DNA of 61,183 bases from an uncultured Ruminococcus sp. (GTDB lineage Bacteria > Bacillota > Clostridia > Oscillospirales > Acutalibacteraceae), in contig CACXFS010000009.1 in the NCBI GenBank assembly GCA_902766885.1, positions 1 through 61,183 of the forward strand, written 5' to 3'. The translations under genes and the position numbers were made by a program. This document shows positions 35,861 through 45,100 of this stretch, piece by piece. The notes beneath the pieces are model-generated. The model saw only the letters and a program-made list of their open reading frames with translations, was not told the origin of the DNA and made no database searches. Position 1 is the first letter of the stretch. Every line of letters begins with the position of its first letter.

Positions 35861-35879
35861 AATTAAACAGTGTTTAATT
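35861..35879. promoter_or_regulatory. Perfect palindrome, probable TetR operator
   Basis: AATTAAACA-G-TGTTTAATT is an exact 19-bp palindrome at the expected transcription start, 29 bp before the TetR gene. A second weaker dyad, TTAAACAATGTTAA, follows at 35881. This is the usual setting for autorepression. Confidence 0.65.
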
Positions 35880-35907
35880 TTTAAACAATGTTAAAAGGAG
35901 CTTTGAT

Positions 35908-36498
35908 ATGGGACGTGAACGGCAGATACAAAAAAACGAAGAAACCCGAAAAGCAATAATTGATGCCGCCGTTTCAATCGGACTTGAAGATGGCTTTGAG
36001 GAACTCTCAATCAGAAAGATTACCGACAAACTCGGCTACTCCGCAGGAATAGTTTACCACTATTTTAAGGATAAGCAGGAGATTCTCGACACGATACACA
36101 ATACCACAAGTATGGAGCTTATGGACACTGTTGATGCATGCATTCGTGAGGACAGAAACTTTGCAGAGAACACTAAGGTTGTGTTCAAAATGCTCTCCGA
36201 AATTTCAATATACGAGCCTGAAATGTTCAAACTGATTCTTCTTAACAGATATTCTCCAAAAAATGAGTCAATTCAGACGTGGCTTAAAATGATTCGTCAC
36301 TGTATTGAAATCGGTATAAACACCGGTGAGCTTAGAGATGTTGACTCTGAAATTGTGTCGTATATTATGCTGAATTCCTTTCTCGTTGCACAGATGATAA
36401 TAAATGAGAAAGATGACATTGACGAAAAGATGATTGAGCACGTTTTTGATACGGAGCTTGACATAATACTAAACGGGTTACTTAAAAAGGAGGAATAA
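35908..36498 (+). CDS. TetR-family transcriptional regulator
   Basis: A 196-aa one-component regulator. Residues ~12-58 form the TetR helix-turn-helix (LSIRKITDKLGYSAGIVYHY, FKDKQEIL), and the rest is the helical ligand/dimer domain. It starts with ATG after AAGGAG and ends one base before the hydrolase gene. A palindrome overlapping the likely start of transcription suggests it represses its own operon, with release by an acyl or lipid-like ligand (inference from operon content). Confidence 0.9.
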   Translation: MGRERQIQKNEETRKAIIDAAVSIGLEDGFEELSIRKITDKLGYSAGIVYHYFKDKQEILDTIHNTTSMELMDTVDACIREDRNFAENTKVVFKMLSEISIYEPEMFKLILLNRYSPKNESIQTWLKMIRHCIEIGINTGELRDVDSEIVSYIMLNSFLVAQMIINEKDDIDEKMIEHVFDTELDIILNGLLKKEE

Positions 36499-36499
36499 C

Positions 36500-37465
36500 A
36501 TGCAACTCTTTATGTGGATTTTGCTTGTAGTGCTGATTGTGATTGTCGGTCTGGCTTGCACAATTTATTTTTCGGCAAGATATTTTTTCAGGCTTACAAT
36601 ACTTCGCAAGCCTACTGCAACGCTTGAAAACAATATCAATGCAAACACAAACTGGGAACAGCACCTTGACTTTATCAATGAGCGCAAGGAGTGGCTCTTA
36701 CAGCAGAAAACGGAGGACGTTTTTGTAAAGTCCGACGACGGCTTAAAGCTTCATGCAACACTCTTAAGGAGCAATAGCAAGAAGAACTGCGTAATCTGCT
36801 TTCACGGCTACACCAGCAAGGGACTCAACGATTACGGCTCAATCTCGAAATTCTATATTGAGCAGGGCTTTAATATACTGATTGTTGACGAAAGAGCCCA
36901 CGGTGACAGTGAGGGAACGTATATCGGTTTTGGTGTTCTTGACAGATACGACGTTGTAAAGTGGATTGAATACGCAATAAAGCTGTTCGGAAATGATGTG
37001 AACATTATGCTCCACGGCGATTCAATGGGCGCAACAACTGTTCTTCTGGCAAGCGGACTCAACCTTCCGAAGAATGTAAAAGCTATAGTTGCCGACTGCG
37101 GTTTTACAAGCGCATATGATGTTTTTTCACACATTTTAAAGCGTGATTACCATATTCCGAAATTCCCGATTATGAACGTAACGGAAGTTATGACGAGAAA
37201 AAAAGCAGGTTACGGCTACAACGATGCAAGCACACTTGATGCTGTAGCCTCAACAGATATTCCGATTTTGTTTGTTCACGGCGACAAGGACGATTTTGTG
37301 CCCACTTGGATGAGCCAAAAAAATTACGAAGCTTGTAAATCGGAAAAGGAACTCCTTATCGTAAAGGGTGCAGACCACGCCGAATCTTACTATACCGATA
37401 CGCCTGCATTTGAAAATGCAGTAAAGAAGATGATTGAAAAATATTTTAAGGAGGACAAAAAATGA
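36500..37465 (+). CDS. Membrane-anchored alpha/beta hydrolase
   Basis: 321 aa: an N-terminal transmembrane helix (MWILLVVLIVIVGLACTIYF) and an alpha/beta-hydrolase domain from about residue 75. The oxyanion/HG region is CFHGYTSKG, the nucleophile elbow is GDSMGA, the acid lies in GDKDDFVP and the His in GADHAES, so the triad is intact. It probably acts as an esterase or thioesterase at the membrane. Its TGA overlaps the next ATG (ATGA), indicating translational coupling within the operon. Confidence 0.88.
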   Translation: MQLFMWILLVVLIVIVGLACTIYFSARYFFRLTILRKPTATLENNINANTNWEQHLDFINERKEWLLQQKTEDVFVKSDDGLKLHATLLRSNSKKNCVICFHGYTSKGLNDYGSISKFYIEQGFNILIVDERAHGDSEGTYIGFGVLDRYDVVKWIEYAIKLFGNDVNIMLHGDSMGATTVLLASGLNLPKNVKAIVADCGFTSAYDVFSHILKRDYHIPKFPIMNVTEVMTRKKAGYGYNDASTLDAVASTDIPILFVHGDKDDFVPTWMSQKNYEACKSEKELLIVKGADHAESYYTDTPAFENAVKKMIEKYFKEDKK

Positions 37466-38850
37466 GTGAAGTACATAAGCTATATCCTTTAGCAGCATCG
37501 CAGAAAATGCACTACTACACTGTTTCGTACTGCCCTAACAAGGCTGTGCTCAACATCGGCACAAGCCTGACAATTGAAAACGACATTGATTTTAATGTGC
37601 TCAAGGAGAGTATCTACGAGGCATATGACAGAAGTGAGTGTATGCGGATTCGTTTCTGTAAGAACGAAAACGGTGACGTTATGCAGTATGTTGTTCCCAA
37701 AGAGGAACGTGACATTGAGTTCTTTGAGTTCGGACACTGGAAATTTGAGGACGCAGAAAACGAGATGAAAAAATGGACTTCTGTTCCTTTTGAGCGTTTC
37801 GACAGCCCGATGAACAGAGTTGTTATGATTTCAATGCCCGACGGCTACAAGGGAATTTATCTGCTTGTTGACCATATGACAATGGACGCTCAGGCGGTTG
37901 TAATGTTCTTTAAGGACGTTATTCAGATATACTGCCACAAGGTTTACGATATTGATTATCCAAAGCCGCTTGCATCCTTTATCAAAGCTCTTGAAAAGGA
38001 CTTGAAGTACGAGGATAATTCAAAATCTCTGCAAAAGGACAGAGAGTACTGGACAGAATTTCTCAAAAACGGCGAACCTATGTATGCCGACATGACGGGC
38101 GACAATCTGCTTGAAAGACAGAGAGCGGAAAGCAACAATCCGAATTTAAGGGCGGCTGTATGCGGTATTCAGAGTTGTGACGCTGAAATTGCTCAGTTCC
38201 ACCTTGAGCCGAATCCTTCCGACTGGCTTGTTACCTTCTGCGAAAAGAATAATATATCAATGGTGACCTTATTGCTTATGGCGCTTAGAACATATCTTCA
38301 GAAGGTCAACAACAATCAGACTGATATTTCAGTTCAGAATACCGTTTCAAGGCGAGCAACTCTGCTTGAGAAAAATTCTGGAGGTACAAGAGTTCACTTC
38401 TTCCCGTGCAGAACGATTGTAAATCTTGATGAAACCTTCCTTGAAGGCTGTGAAAAAATCCGTGATGCTCAAAACGCCGTTTTCCGTCACGCAAATTTCA
38501 ATCCCATTGAGTTTATGGGCATGAGAAGTGAATTTTACCACCTCGACAGAGGTCAGTCGTATGAGCCGATAAGTCTTACCTATCAGCCCCTTTCAATGCG
38601 TTCAAACGATATTCTTCCCGATGTCCGCTATAAGTCAAACTTGTACACAAACGGCGTTGCGGCTCAGAATATCTATCTCACCGTAATGCACCGCTCACTC
38701 GACAACGGTCTTGACTTCTGTTTCGAATATAAGAAGGATAAGTACACATATAATGACCTTGAGAAGATGTATTACTTTATTACAAGAATCCTTTTTGAGG
38801 GTGTAAGAAATCCCTACAGCACAATTGCGGAAATTATTTCAAATACATAA
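37462..38850 (+). CDS. Stand-alone condensation-domain acyltransferase-like protein
   Basis: A 462-aa single condensation (C) domain of the NRPS/acyltransferase superfamily. The N-terminal YPLAASQKMHYY resembles the C1 motif. The catalytic HHxxxDG appears as DHMTMDA (LLVDHMTMDAQAV, about residue 137): the second His, the catalytic one, and the Asp are kept, while the first His and the Gly are changed. No A or PCP domain is fused. With ACP and ligase genes next to it, it likely joins an ACP-bound acyl group to an alcohol or amine; ester or amide cannot be decided. Confidence 0.75.
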   Translation: MSEVHKLYPLAASQKMHYYTVSYCPNKAVLNIGTSLTIENDIDFNVLKESIYEAYDRSECMRIRFCKNENGDVMQYVVPKEERDIEFFEFGHWKFEDAENEMKKWTSVPFERFDSPMNRVVMISMPDGYKGIYLLVDHMTMDAQAVVMFFKDVIQIYCHKVYDIDYPKPLASFIKALEKDLKYEDNSKSLQKDREYWTEFLKNGEPMYADMTGDNLLERQRAESNNPNLRAAVCGIQSCDAEIAQFHLEPNPSDWLVTFCEKNNISMVTLLLMALRTYLQKVNNNQTDISVQNTVSRRATLLEKNSGGTRVHFFPCRTIVNLDETFLEGCEKIRDAQNAVFRHANFNPIEFMGMRSEFYHLDRGQSYEPISLTYQPLSMRSNDILPDVRYKSNLYTNGVAAQNIYLTVMHRSLDNGLDFCFEYKKDKYTYNDLEKMYYFITRILFEGVRNPYSTIAEIISNT

Positions 38851-38864
38851 GGAGAGCAAGAACA

Positions 38865-39092
38865 ATGATTGACAAGATGAGAGAATTAATTACAAACTAC
38901 GTTGATGTTTCACCTGCCGAAATTTCGGAGGACTCAAAGTTTATTGACGACCTCGGATTTAATTCATATGATTTTATGAGTTTTCTGGGAGAAATCGAAG
39001 ATGAATTTGACATTGAAATCGACGAGCGTGAGGCTTTGAAAATCCACACAGTAGGAGAGGCAATAAAGTATATCGAATCAGCAGTGCAGTAA
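38865..39092 (+). CDS. Acyl carrier protein
   Basis: A 75-aa acidic four-helix carrier. DDLGFNSYDFMSFL holds the Ser that takes the 4'-phosphopantetheine arm. AAGGAGAG precedes the ATG. It lies between the condensation protein and the AMP-ligase, so it is probably dedicated to this pathway and not the housekeeping AcpP. Confidence 0.9.
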   Translation: MIDKMRELITNYVDVSPAEISEDSKFIDDLGFNSYDFMSFLGEIEDEFDIEIDEREALKIHTVGEAIKYIESAVQ

Positions 39093-39103
39093 GGAGCGGA
39101 AGT

Positions 39104-40657
39104 ATGGAAAATGTTAAGGTAAAGCCGAGCAAGAGATACGAAACTATCAAGGAAATGCTTAATGACACTGCAAAAATGTACGGCAGTCAGGACGCATTCC
39201 GCTATAAAAGCAAAAAGGAAATCGTTTCAAAAACATACACTGACATCAGAAACGACAGTATGACATTTTCGAATGTGCTGAAAAGCCTTGATTTGCTTTC
39301 AAAGCATATTGCCGTTATCGGAGCAACAAGCTACGAGTGGATTGTGACGTATTTCGGCACGGTAAACAGCAACAGCGTAATTGTTCCGATTGACAAGGAG
39401 CTTTCCGCTGAGGATATTTCAGAGCTTCTTGACAGGGCAGATGTTTCAGCGCTTGTTTATGACAAGGTGCTTTCGGACAGAATCAACACAATCCGTTCAA
39501 GTTGCAAAAATATACGTTACTTTATTGATATGAACGCTGAAAGCTCAACCGATGATACGCTTTCGTTTGCACAACTTATGAGCGAAAACGAGGGTGAATT
39601 TGACGTTGCAATCGACAGTGAAAAAATGTGCTCAATCCTCTTTACCTCTGGTACGACAGGCAGGAGCAAGGGCGTAATGCTTTCGCAGCAAAGCCTGATG
39701 GATAACGCAACTTGTATGGATATGGGCGAGCCTGTAGGTACGGTTTCGCTTTCAGTTCTGCCGATTCACCACGCATATTGCTTTACCTGCGATATCCTTG
39801 CGTGCCTTTGCGCAGGCGCAACAATCTGTTTTAACGACTCCATAATGCGTCTTGTCAAGAATCTCAACATTTTCAATCCTGATATTATTCTGCTTGTTCC
39901 AATGATAATGCAGACGATTTCTTATCAGCTGTCAGAATTGTCATCTCAGCACCCCGAAGTTCCCAAAGCAATGCTTGCCAAAAAGATTTTCGGAACTTCA
40001 CTGCACACAATCTACAGCGGCGGTGCATATCTTAACCCTGCTTTGATTGACGAGTTTGCACAATACGGAATTGACGTAATTCAGGGCTACGGAATGACCG
40101 AGTTTTCTCCGAGAATAGCAGCAAACGTAAGAGGATACATTAAAAAAGAGTCTGTCGGAGTTGTTATTCCCGGATGTGAAGCAAAAATAGAGGACGGCGA
40201 AATCCTTGTAAAGGGTAAAAGCCGTATGATTGGCTACTACAAGGATGACGCTGAAACCGCCAAGGCTTTATGCGGAGAGTGGCTCAGAACAGGCGACCTC
40301 GGATATATTGATGAGGATAATTTTCTTTTCATTACAGGCAGGAAGAAAAACCTAATAATCCTTGCAAACGGAGAGAACGTTTCTCCCGAGGAGCTTGAAA
40401 ACAAGTACAACGGATGGCTTGTTGCAAAGGAGCTTATGGTGTATTCCGAGGACGGAAAAATCATTGCCGAAATGTTCCCAAATGATGATTTTGTAAAGCT
40501 TAAAGGCATTACTAACATTGATGAAGTATTTGCTAAAAAGACAGAAGAAATCAATGCAGAGCTGCCGCTTTACAAGAGAATTGTAAAAACAATAGTCAGA
40601 AGTGATGAATTTGAAAAGACATCTTCGGGTAAAATAAAAAGAAAAAACAACAGCTGA
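39104..40657 (+). CDS. AMP-forming acyl ligase (ANL superfamily)
   Basis: A 517-aa adenylating enzyme. Core motifs are SILFTSGTTGRSKGVMLSQQ (A3), YGMTEFSPR (A5), WLRTGDLGYIDEDNFLFITG (A7/A8) and the C-terminal KTSSGKIKRK with the catalytic Lys (A10). It activates a carboxylic acid as acyl-AMP and could load the adjacent ACP or CoA. The substrate is unknown; size and context favour a fatty or aryl acid over an amino acid. It starts 11 bp after the ACP stop codon. Confidence 0.9.
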   Translation: MENVKVKPSKRYETIKEMLNDTAKMYGSQDAFRYKSKKEIVSKTYTDIRNDSMTFSNVLKSLDLLSKHIAVIGATSYEWIVTYFGTVNSNSVIVPIDKELSAEDISELLDRADVSALVYDKVLSDRINTIRSSCKNIRYFIDMNAESSTDDTLSFAQLMSENEGEFDVAIDSEKMCSILFTSGTTGRSKGVMLSQQSLMDNATCMDMGEPVGTVSLSVLPIHHAYCFTCDILACLCAGATICFNDSIMRLVKNLNIFNPDIILLVPMIMQTISYQLSELSSQHPEVPKAMLAKKIFGTSLHTIYSGGAYLNPALIDEFAQYGIDVIQGYGMTEFSPRIAANVRGYIKKESVGVVIPGCEAKIEDGEILVKGKSRMIGYYKDDAETAKALCGEWLRTGDLGYIDEDNFLFITGRKKNLIILANGENVSPEELENKYNGWLVAKELMVYSEDGKIIAEMFPNDDFVKLKGITNIDEVFAKKTEEINAELPLYKRIVKTIVRSDEFEKTSSGKIKRKNNS

Positions 40658-40686
40658 TTTATATTTAGATAATGGGGAGTACTTTT

Positions 40687-41010
40687 ATGACATTTTTTGA
40701 AATTTTTGACGAGGTAAAATCAACATTTATGCAGGCAGATGTAAGCGACTTCAGAGGTCACCTTGCACTGCAGGTAAATATGACAGGTGAGGGAGAGGGC
40801 AGATTCTACGCAGAGCTGAATGACGGTAAGTTAAGCGTTGAGCCGTATGAGTATTACGACAGAGATGTAATGTTCACTATTGACTCAAAGGACTTTTTAA
40901 AGCTCGTTCACGGCAAACTCGATCCTGTCTTTGCGTTCACCGTAGGTAAGCTTAAAGTTGACGGCGACCTCGGAAAAGCACTTGAAATACAGAAGTTAAT
41001 TAAAAAATAA
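40687..41010 (+). CDS. SCP2 sterol-binding-domain protein
   Basis: A 107-aa single SCP2-type domain with a hydrophobic ligand tunnel. ALQVNMTGEGEGRFYAELND, the DVMFTIDSKDFLKLVHGKLD block and AFTVGKLKVDGDLGKALEIQ are the family pattern. Start ATG 40687 after GGGGAG; an ATG at 40672 is upstream of that site. It could bind or carry the lipid product of the preceding enzymes. Last gene of the operon. Confidence 0.88.
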   Translation: MTFFEIFDEVKSTFMQADVSDFRGHLALQVNMTGEGEGRFYAELNDGKLSVEPYEYYDRDVMFTIDSKDFLKLVHGKLDPVFAFTVGKLKVDGDLGKALEIQKLIKK

Positions 41011-41021
41011 ATTCATATCTA

Positions 41022-41180
41022 ATACTAAAACCTAATTAAATACTAAATATCTTTTTGGCATCTTTTCCGTCATATTTCGAGAGCTGTCCTAGAAATGCGT
41101 CAGCATTTCTGCGGAATCTCATTTGTCTGACGAAAAATCTGCTCAAAAATCTAATATAGTTTTTAATAAGGTATTAGTAT
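41022..41180. mobile_element. MITE-like element with 26-bp terminal inverted repeats
   Basis: The ends 41022-41047 and 41155-41180 are inverted repeats matching at 22 of 26 positions (ATACTAAnACCT...). The 159-bp element is non-coding. Its core contains the perfect hairpin AGAAATGC-GTCA-GCATTTCT (41091-41110) and a downstream CGAAAAATCTG shared with the 13794-13972 element, although the termini differ. It lies right after the SCP2 gene. Confidence 0.7.
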
Positions 41181-41217
41181 AAAACAAAAAGCAGGCAAAA
41201 CGCCTGCTTTTTGTTTT
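41181..41217. terminator. Bidirectional terminator (SCP2 operon / dockerin operon)
   Basis: A perfect 16-bp stem (41181-41196 with 41202-41217, core GCAGGC/GCCTGC) with A- and T-runs in the arms. It separates convergent operons. Confidence 0.85.
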
Positions 41218-41294
41218 TAAATGCAATATTATACTAAATACCGATAGGAAACTTAATATGTTCAATTTCTCACATAACATATAAATATTTATAA

Positions 41295-41969
41295 TCAGTT
41301 TTTTACCGATGCGCCCCATTCGCCGTTTTGATTTGGTGATTTTGGCGGTAAATCGGCCACATCTTGATTTAATGTGCTCGGAGTCGTATTTAAAGTGGTA
41401 TCTTCGGTAGATTTGGTTGGCTCGGTTGTTGGTTCTGAGCTTACAAAACTGTCAATTAGTCCTGCACAGTACATCTGAATCAGTGTGGCATCTAAAATAT
41501 TAACTAAATTATCGGAGTTTACATCAGCCAATTCACTTGACTCAGAGGTGGGCTCAATGATATATGCAATAATTTTCTGAATTTGAGTTGAGTCTGCAAT
41601 ACTTATTTCGCCATTAAGGTCAACATCACCAAGCATATAATTTGTTTCCTGAGTTTTTGATTCTTCCGTCGTGTTGCTCAAGGCTGATTTAATTGAAGTG
41701 TTTATTTTGAATTCAGAAACTGCGCCGTTTGTTACTCTCGCATTATTCTTATAAGTGCTATTTGAATTCTGGCTTTCTTCCAAGTCTTCATCCTCTTCAA
41801 ATCCCGGAACTTCATAGGGATTGCTTTCGGCAACGGACGGCATAGTCGCAGCAGTGTAATAATTATTGAACAAAAACATAAAAATAATGCTGAGTGAGAT
41901 TGTTATTATTGAGATTATGATAATAGAAACAATATTATTATTCTTAATATTCGTATTTCGATTATACAT
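41295..41969 (-). CDS. Membrane-anchored dockerin protein
   Basis: 224 aa: a short basic/polar N-terminus, one transmembrane helix (~14-36, IVSIIIISIITISLSIIFMF), an acidic/Ser-rich spacer, a type-I dockerin (~115-175, GDVDLNGEISIADSTQIQ and ADVNSDNLVNILDATLIQ with calcium ligands in both loops) and a Thr/Pro tail ending in WGASVKN. There is no catalytic domain. The topology would display a dockerin outside the membrane. I use the ATG at 41969; the GGAGAGGAGG site lies inside the preceding 39-codon gene, whose stop is 2 bp away. Confidence 0.8.
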   Translation of the reverse strand: MYNRNTNIKNNNIVSIIIISIITISLSIIFMFLFNNYYTAATMPSVAESNPYEVPGFEEDEDLEESQNSNSTYKNNARVTNGAVSEFKINTSIKSALSNTTEESKTQETNYMLGDVDLNGEISIADSTQIQKIIAYIIEPTSESSELADVNSDNLVNILDATLIQMYCAGLIDSFVSSEPTTEPTKSTEDTTLNTTPSTLNQDVADLPPKSPNQNGEWGASVKN

Positions 41970-41971
41970 AA

Positions 41972-42091
41972 TTAGAATTCCTCCTCTCCTTCTTCTTCTT
42001 CCCAACCAAAACCACTTTCGTCCATGCAAAGAGTAGAAGAAATATCGAAATATTCAATATGTATTTCAGGTGATTCATATTCTTTTTTCAT
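41972..42091 (-). CDS. 39-residue acidic peptide (short gene), function unknown
   Basis: ATG at 42091 to TAA at 41972-41974 encodes 39 aa. The N-terminal half reads MKKEYESPEIHIEYFDISS, then LCMDESGFGW, then a run of Glu ending EEEF. GAGG lies 9 nt upstream of the ATG. The gene sits 23 bp after the 1184-aa surface protein and 2 bp before the membrane dockerin, which depends on it for its ribosome site. The shape (MKK-Y-x-x-PE start, conserved-looking leader, distinct C-terminal part) recalls RiPP precursors or signal peptides, but no maturation enzyme is adjacent. It is too short for usual ORF cut-offs. Confidence 0.65.
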   Translation of the reverse strand: MKKEYESPEIHIEYFDISSTLCMDESGFGWEEEEGEEEF

Positions 42092-42114
42092 ATTTCTGTG
42101 CCTCACAATGCAAA

Positions 42115-45100
42115 TTAAGTGTTATCCTGTTCGACCTGTTCAAGAAGTTTATTATAAGCGATTAGTGCGTTTGAATATTCAATAATTGACTGGCTGATAT
42201 CAGCATTATCAGAAGTATCTTCAGCAGCTACCGAGTTGTAGCTGTTTGAAATTATATTTGAGTAATAAGTGTTGCCGTCACTATCCTTAACAAAAAATAC
42301 TGTATAAGTATTTTTATTAAAATCTGATGCAAGTATATTGTTAACGTAATAAACTTCTATTGCACCGTTTTCGTCACTATAGATATTACTGTTTGACTTT
42401 GAATACATTACTGATTTTTCATTGGTCAACAAGTCGTTTATTGTAATATTTTCCTCGCTGAAATCTCCGGCTTTATCTGTCAGAATAACTGCACCATAGT
42501 CAGAAAACTCTGAAATATCGTGGTCGTTAACCGTAAATGAATACTTTAATCCCCAAGGCTCAATATTTCTTATCGCTGTTGATGATGAAAAGCTATAAGT
42601 ACCGTCCGTTGATGAATCATAGGTCAGTCCGCTGACGCTGACTGCATCGTAATACTCACTCGGGGCAGTAATGCCTGACGGTGAAACAGCGTCATACATA
42701 CCTTGAATACTGTCAAGCAATCTGGTTTGTGCAGTTTGAAGCTCCGCCTGAGTTTCAGGAGGGAAGGTTGTATAATATCCGTTTTCAGCCTCTTTCATAT
42801 AAGTTGTGATGTTGTTATACAAACATCTGTCTTTAACCGTGCTTGTGTATTTAACGCCTTTATATGTAAAATCAAATACAACCCAGACAGGAGTTTTCAT
42901 GTCGAACAAATAAAAGTCGCTAAAAACTGCTCCTGCTCTGTTAAATTGTCCACTGGTATTTGTCAAGGTATTATATATAAGCTTTTCACTGTTTTTCGAC
43001 GTACCGACTTTTATTGTTTTTGAATTGCTTTTTATTTCTGACGGTGTCGGAGCACTTTCGTCAAGCGTTCCCTTTAACATATAAACATTGTAATCCGTAA
43101 CATCAGGGTCATTTTTTAAGTCTATATATTTTCCGTCAACCTTAACTGTTCCGTATGTTCTAATGTACCAAGGTTCTTTTATCTTAAAAAAATTGAAATA
43201 GTTATAAGCAAACGAAGGTCCGGCATACAGTTCTGTTTTTTCCATTATTTTAGTATTGTCGAAATCAAAGATATACTCTGTTCCTCTTTCGGTAGGAGAT
43301 GTGAACCATGTCTTAACCGACTTTGAGTCACCGGTAGGCTTCACGGCTTTTTTGCCGACTGCGACATCCTGAAAATAGTTACCGTATTTATTATCATCTG
43401 TTATTTCGTAATAGTCATAATTTGCTGGATTGCCTGTTTCGGTGTAGTAAAATATCACAGGAAAAGTAATCTTTTCAAATCTGGCATAATAGGTGTTCAG
43501 CTTACCTTCCTCAACACTTAATGCAATTGAGGTTGATTTGGTTCTTAGCTCATATTCACCCGTTTCGCTGTTTATGCAATACCAGCCCGTAAACATATAA
43601 TCATTCTGGTAATCGGGCGTTGCCTTAAACATTATTTTGTCACCGATGCTGCCGTAGGCTTCAACTCTGACAACTCTGTCCTCATCGTTAACATTCTGAG
43701 TATATTCCTTAACATCTTCGGCTCTCAGCTCGTCGGAAATCAAAGTTTCCTCAACAGTTCCGCCGACAGCCGAATTTTCAAACTCACCGGTTTCGCTGTC
43801 ACGGGTCTGCGCCTGTGCTGTGTTTACGAACTTCCATACTGCTGTAAGCGTAATACCGTGCGAGGCGTCTAATTGCAGGTTGCTGATATTATTTTTTGAA
43901 TCGGTGATTGTTACAATACCGCCGTTGCCTGTTGTCGGGTCATACGTTATTGTATGCTCGCCGTCAAGTATAATCTGATTTCCGTCACTGTCCTTTACGC
44001 TCCAGCCGCAGAATTTAGCAGAGCCGTTATCCCAGTTTTTATTCGGAAGTGCGGCGTGGGATATATATTTTCCCGTTTTTGTTACTTCAATTACTTCGTC
44101 ACCGCTTGATGTGGTGGTGTATTCGCAATTATAGTAATATTCCGACGTATCAATCTCGTTTCCGTCATCATCTTTCACCTTCTGGAAAGAATCGGAAAAG
44201 CCGACTAAGTTTCCGCCGACTGTATTATCAGGAGAAAAGAGATAAGGAGCACCGCCGTTTGAATCATACAATACATACGGAGCCTTTGTATAAATCAGGT
44301 GAACAGCAACCGGTGAATTTACAAGAACTCTGCAATAATAATCCCATGTTTCACCGGTATCAGGGTCTACAAACGGTTCATTAATAAAGTATTCCTCTGA
44401 CAGTGTCTTCTTTTCTTCGTCTGTAAGACTGCTTATATCTCCATCATATATTTTAAGGAACTTTGTGACAGGCGTACCGTCAGCATCGTTAACCGTTATA
44501 TACGCACCTTCAAAGGTACAGTCTGTAAGCTTACCGTCATTGTATTGTTTAGTATATATCGTGCAATACTGTCCGTCAAGGACAACCGAATGTAATGAGT
44601 CACCGCTGGTGATATCGCTCTTAATTGTTACATTTGATAAATCCGGATTTTCAACGTCGGCACCGCCGATACCGCCTTCGGTAATAGATGTAGAAATAGG
44701 CTGATACAGGTCAAAGTTAATTCCGTCCAGAAGATTTCCGTAGGTTATATCATCTTGAGTTTCTCTGCCCGATGAATATGAACAGAATGCAAATATCGTA
44801 TTTGTCTGTCCCTTCGGAACTGTATAGGTGCAGTCATAACCGAGCGAGCTGCTTGCGCCTTTCATTATGTCGTCAAAATCCTCCGAGAGATTTGTTCCGT
44901 ATTTGGACCAGCCGTTTATTGCCTTTTCTGAATCGGTATTGCAGTAAGGCGATGAGATAACCCAGACGCTCCATTCCTGATTGATTGTTTCCGTTTCAAC
45001 CAATGAAATATTCTCATCCTCGTCAGCGGACTCGCCCTCAAATTTTCCGCTTTTAGCAAAAGGCTTTGAATAAACCGTATATTTCTGCGAACAGCCGACT

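Noticed and set aside
37462-40657. Classical non-ribosomal peptide synthetase
   Set aside because: Domains are separate proteins, there is no PCP-fused adenylation module or thioesterase domain, and the ligase context fits fatty or aryl acid activation better.
41970-42029. Arg-rich N-terminal extension of the membrane dockerin
   Set aside because: This frame is antagonistic to the 39-aa peptide gene and the extra residues only translate its Glu codons and the ribosome site in another frame.
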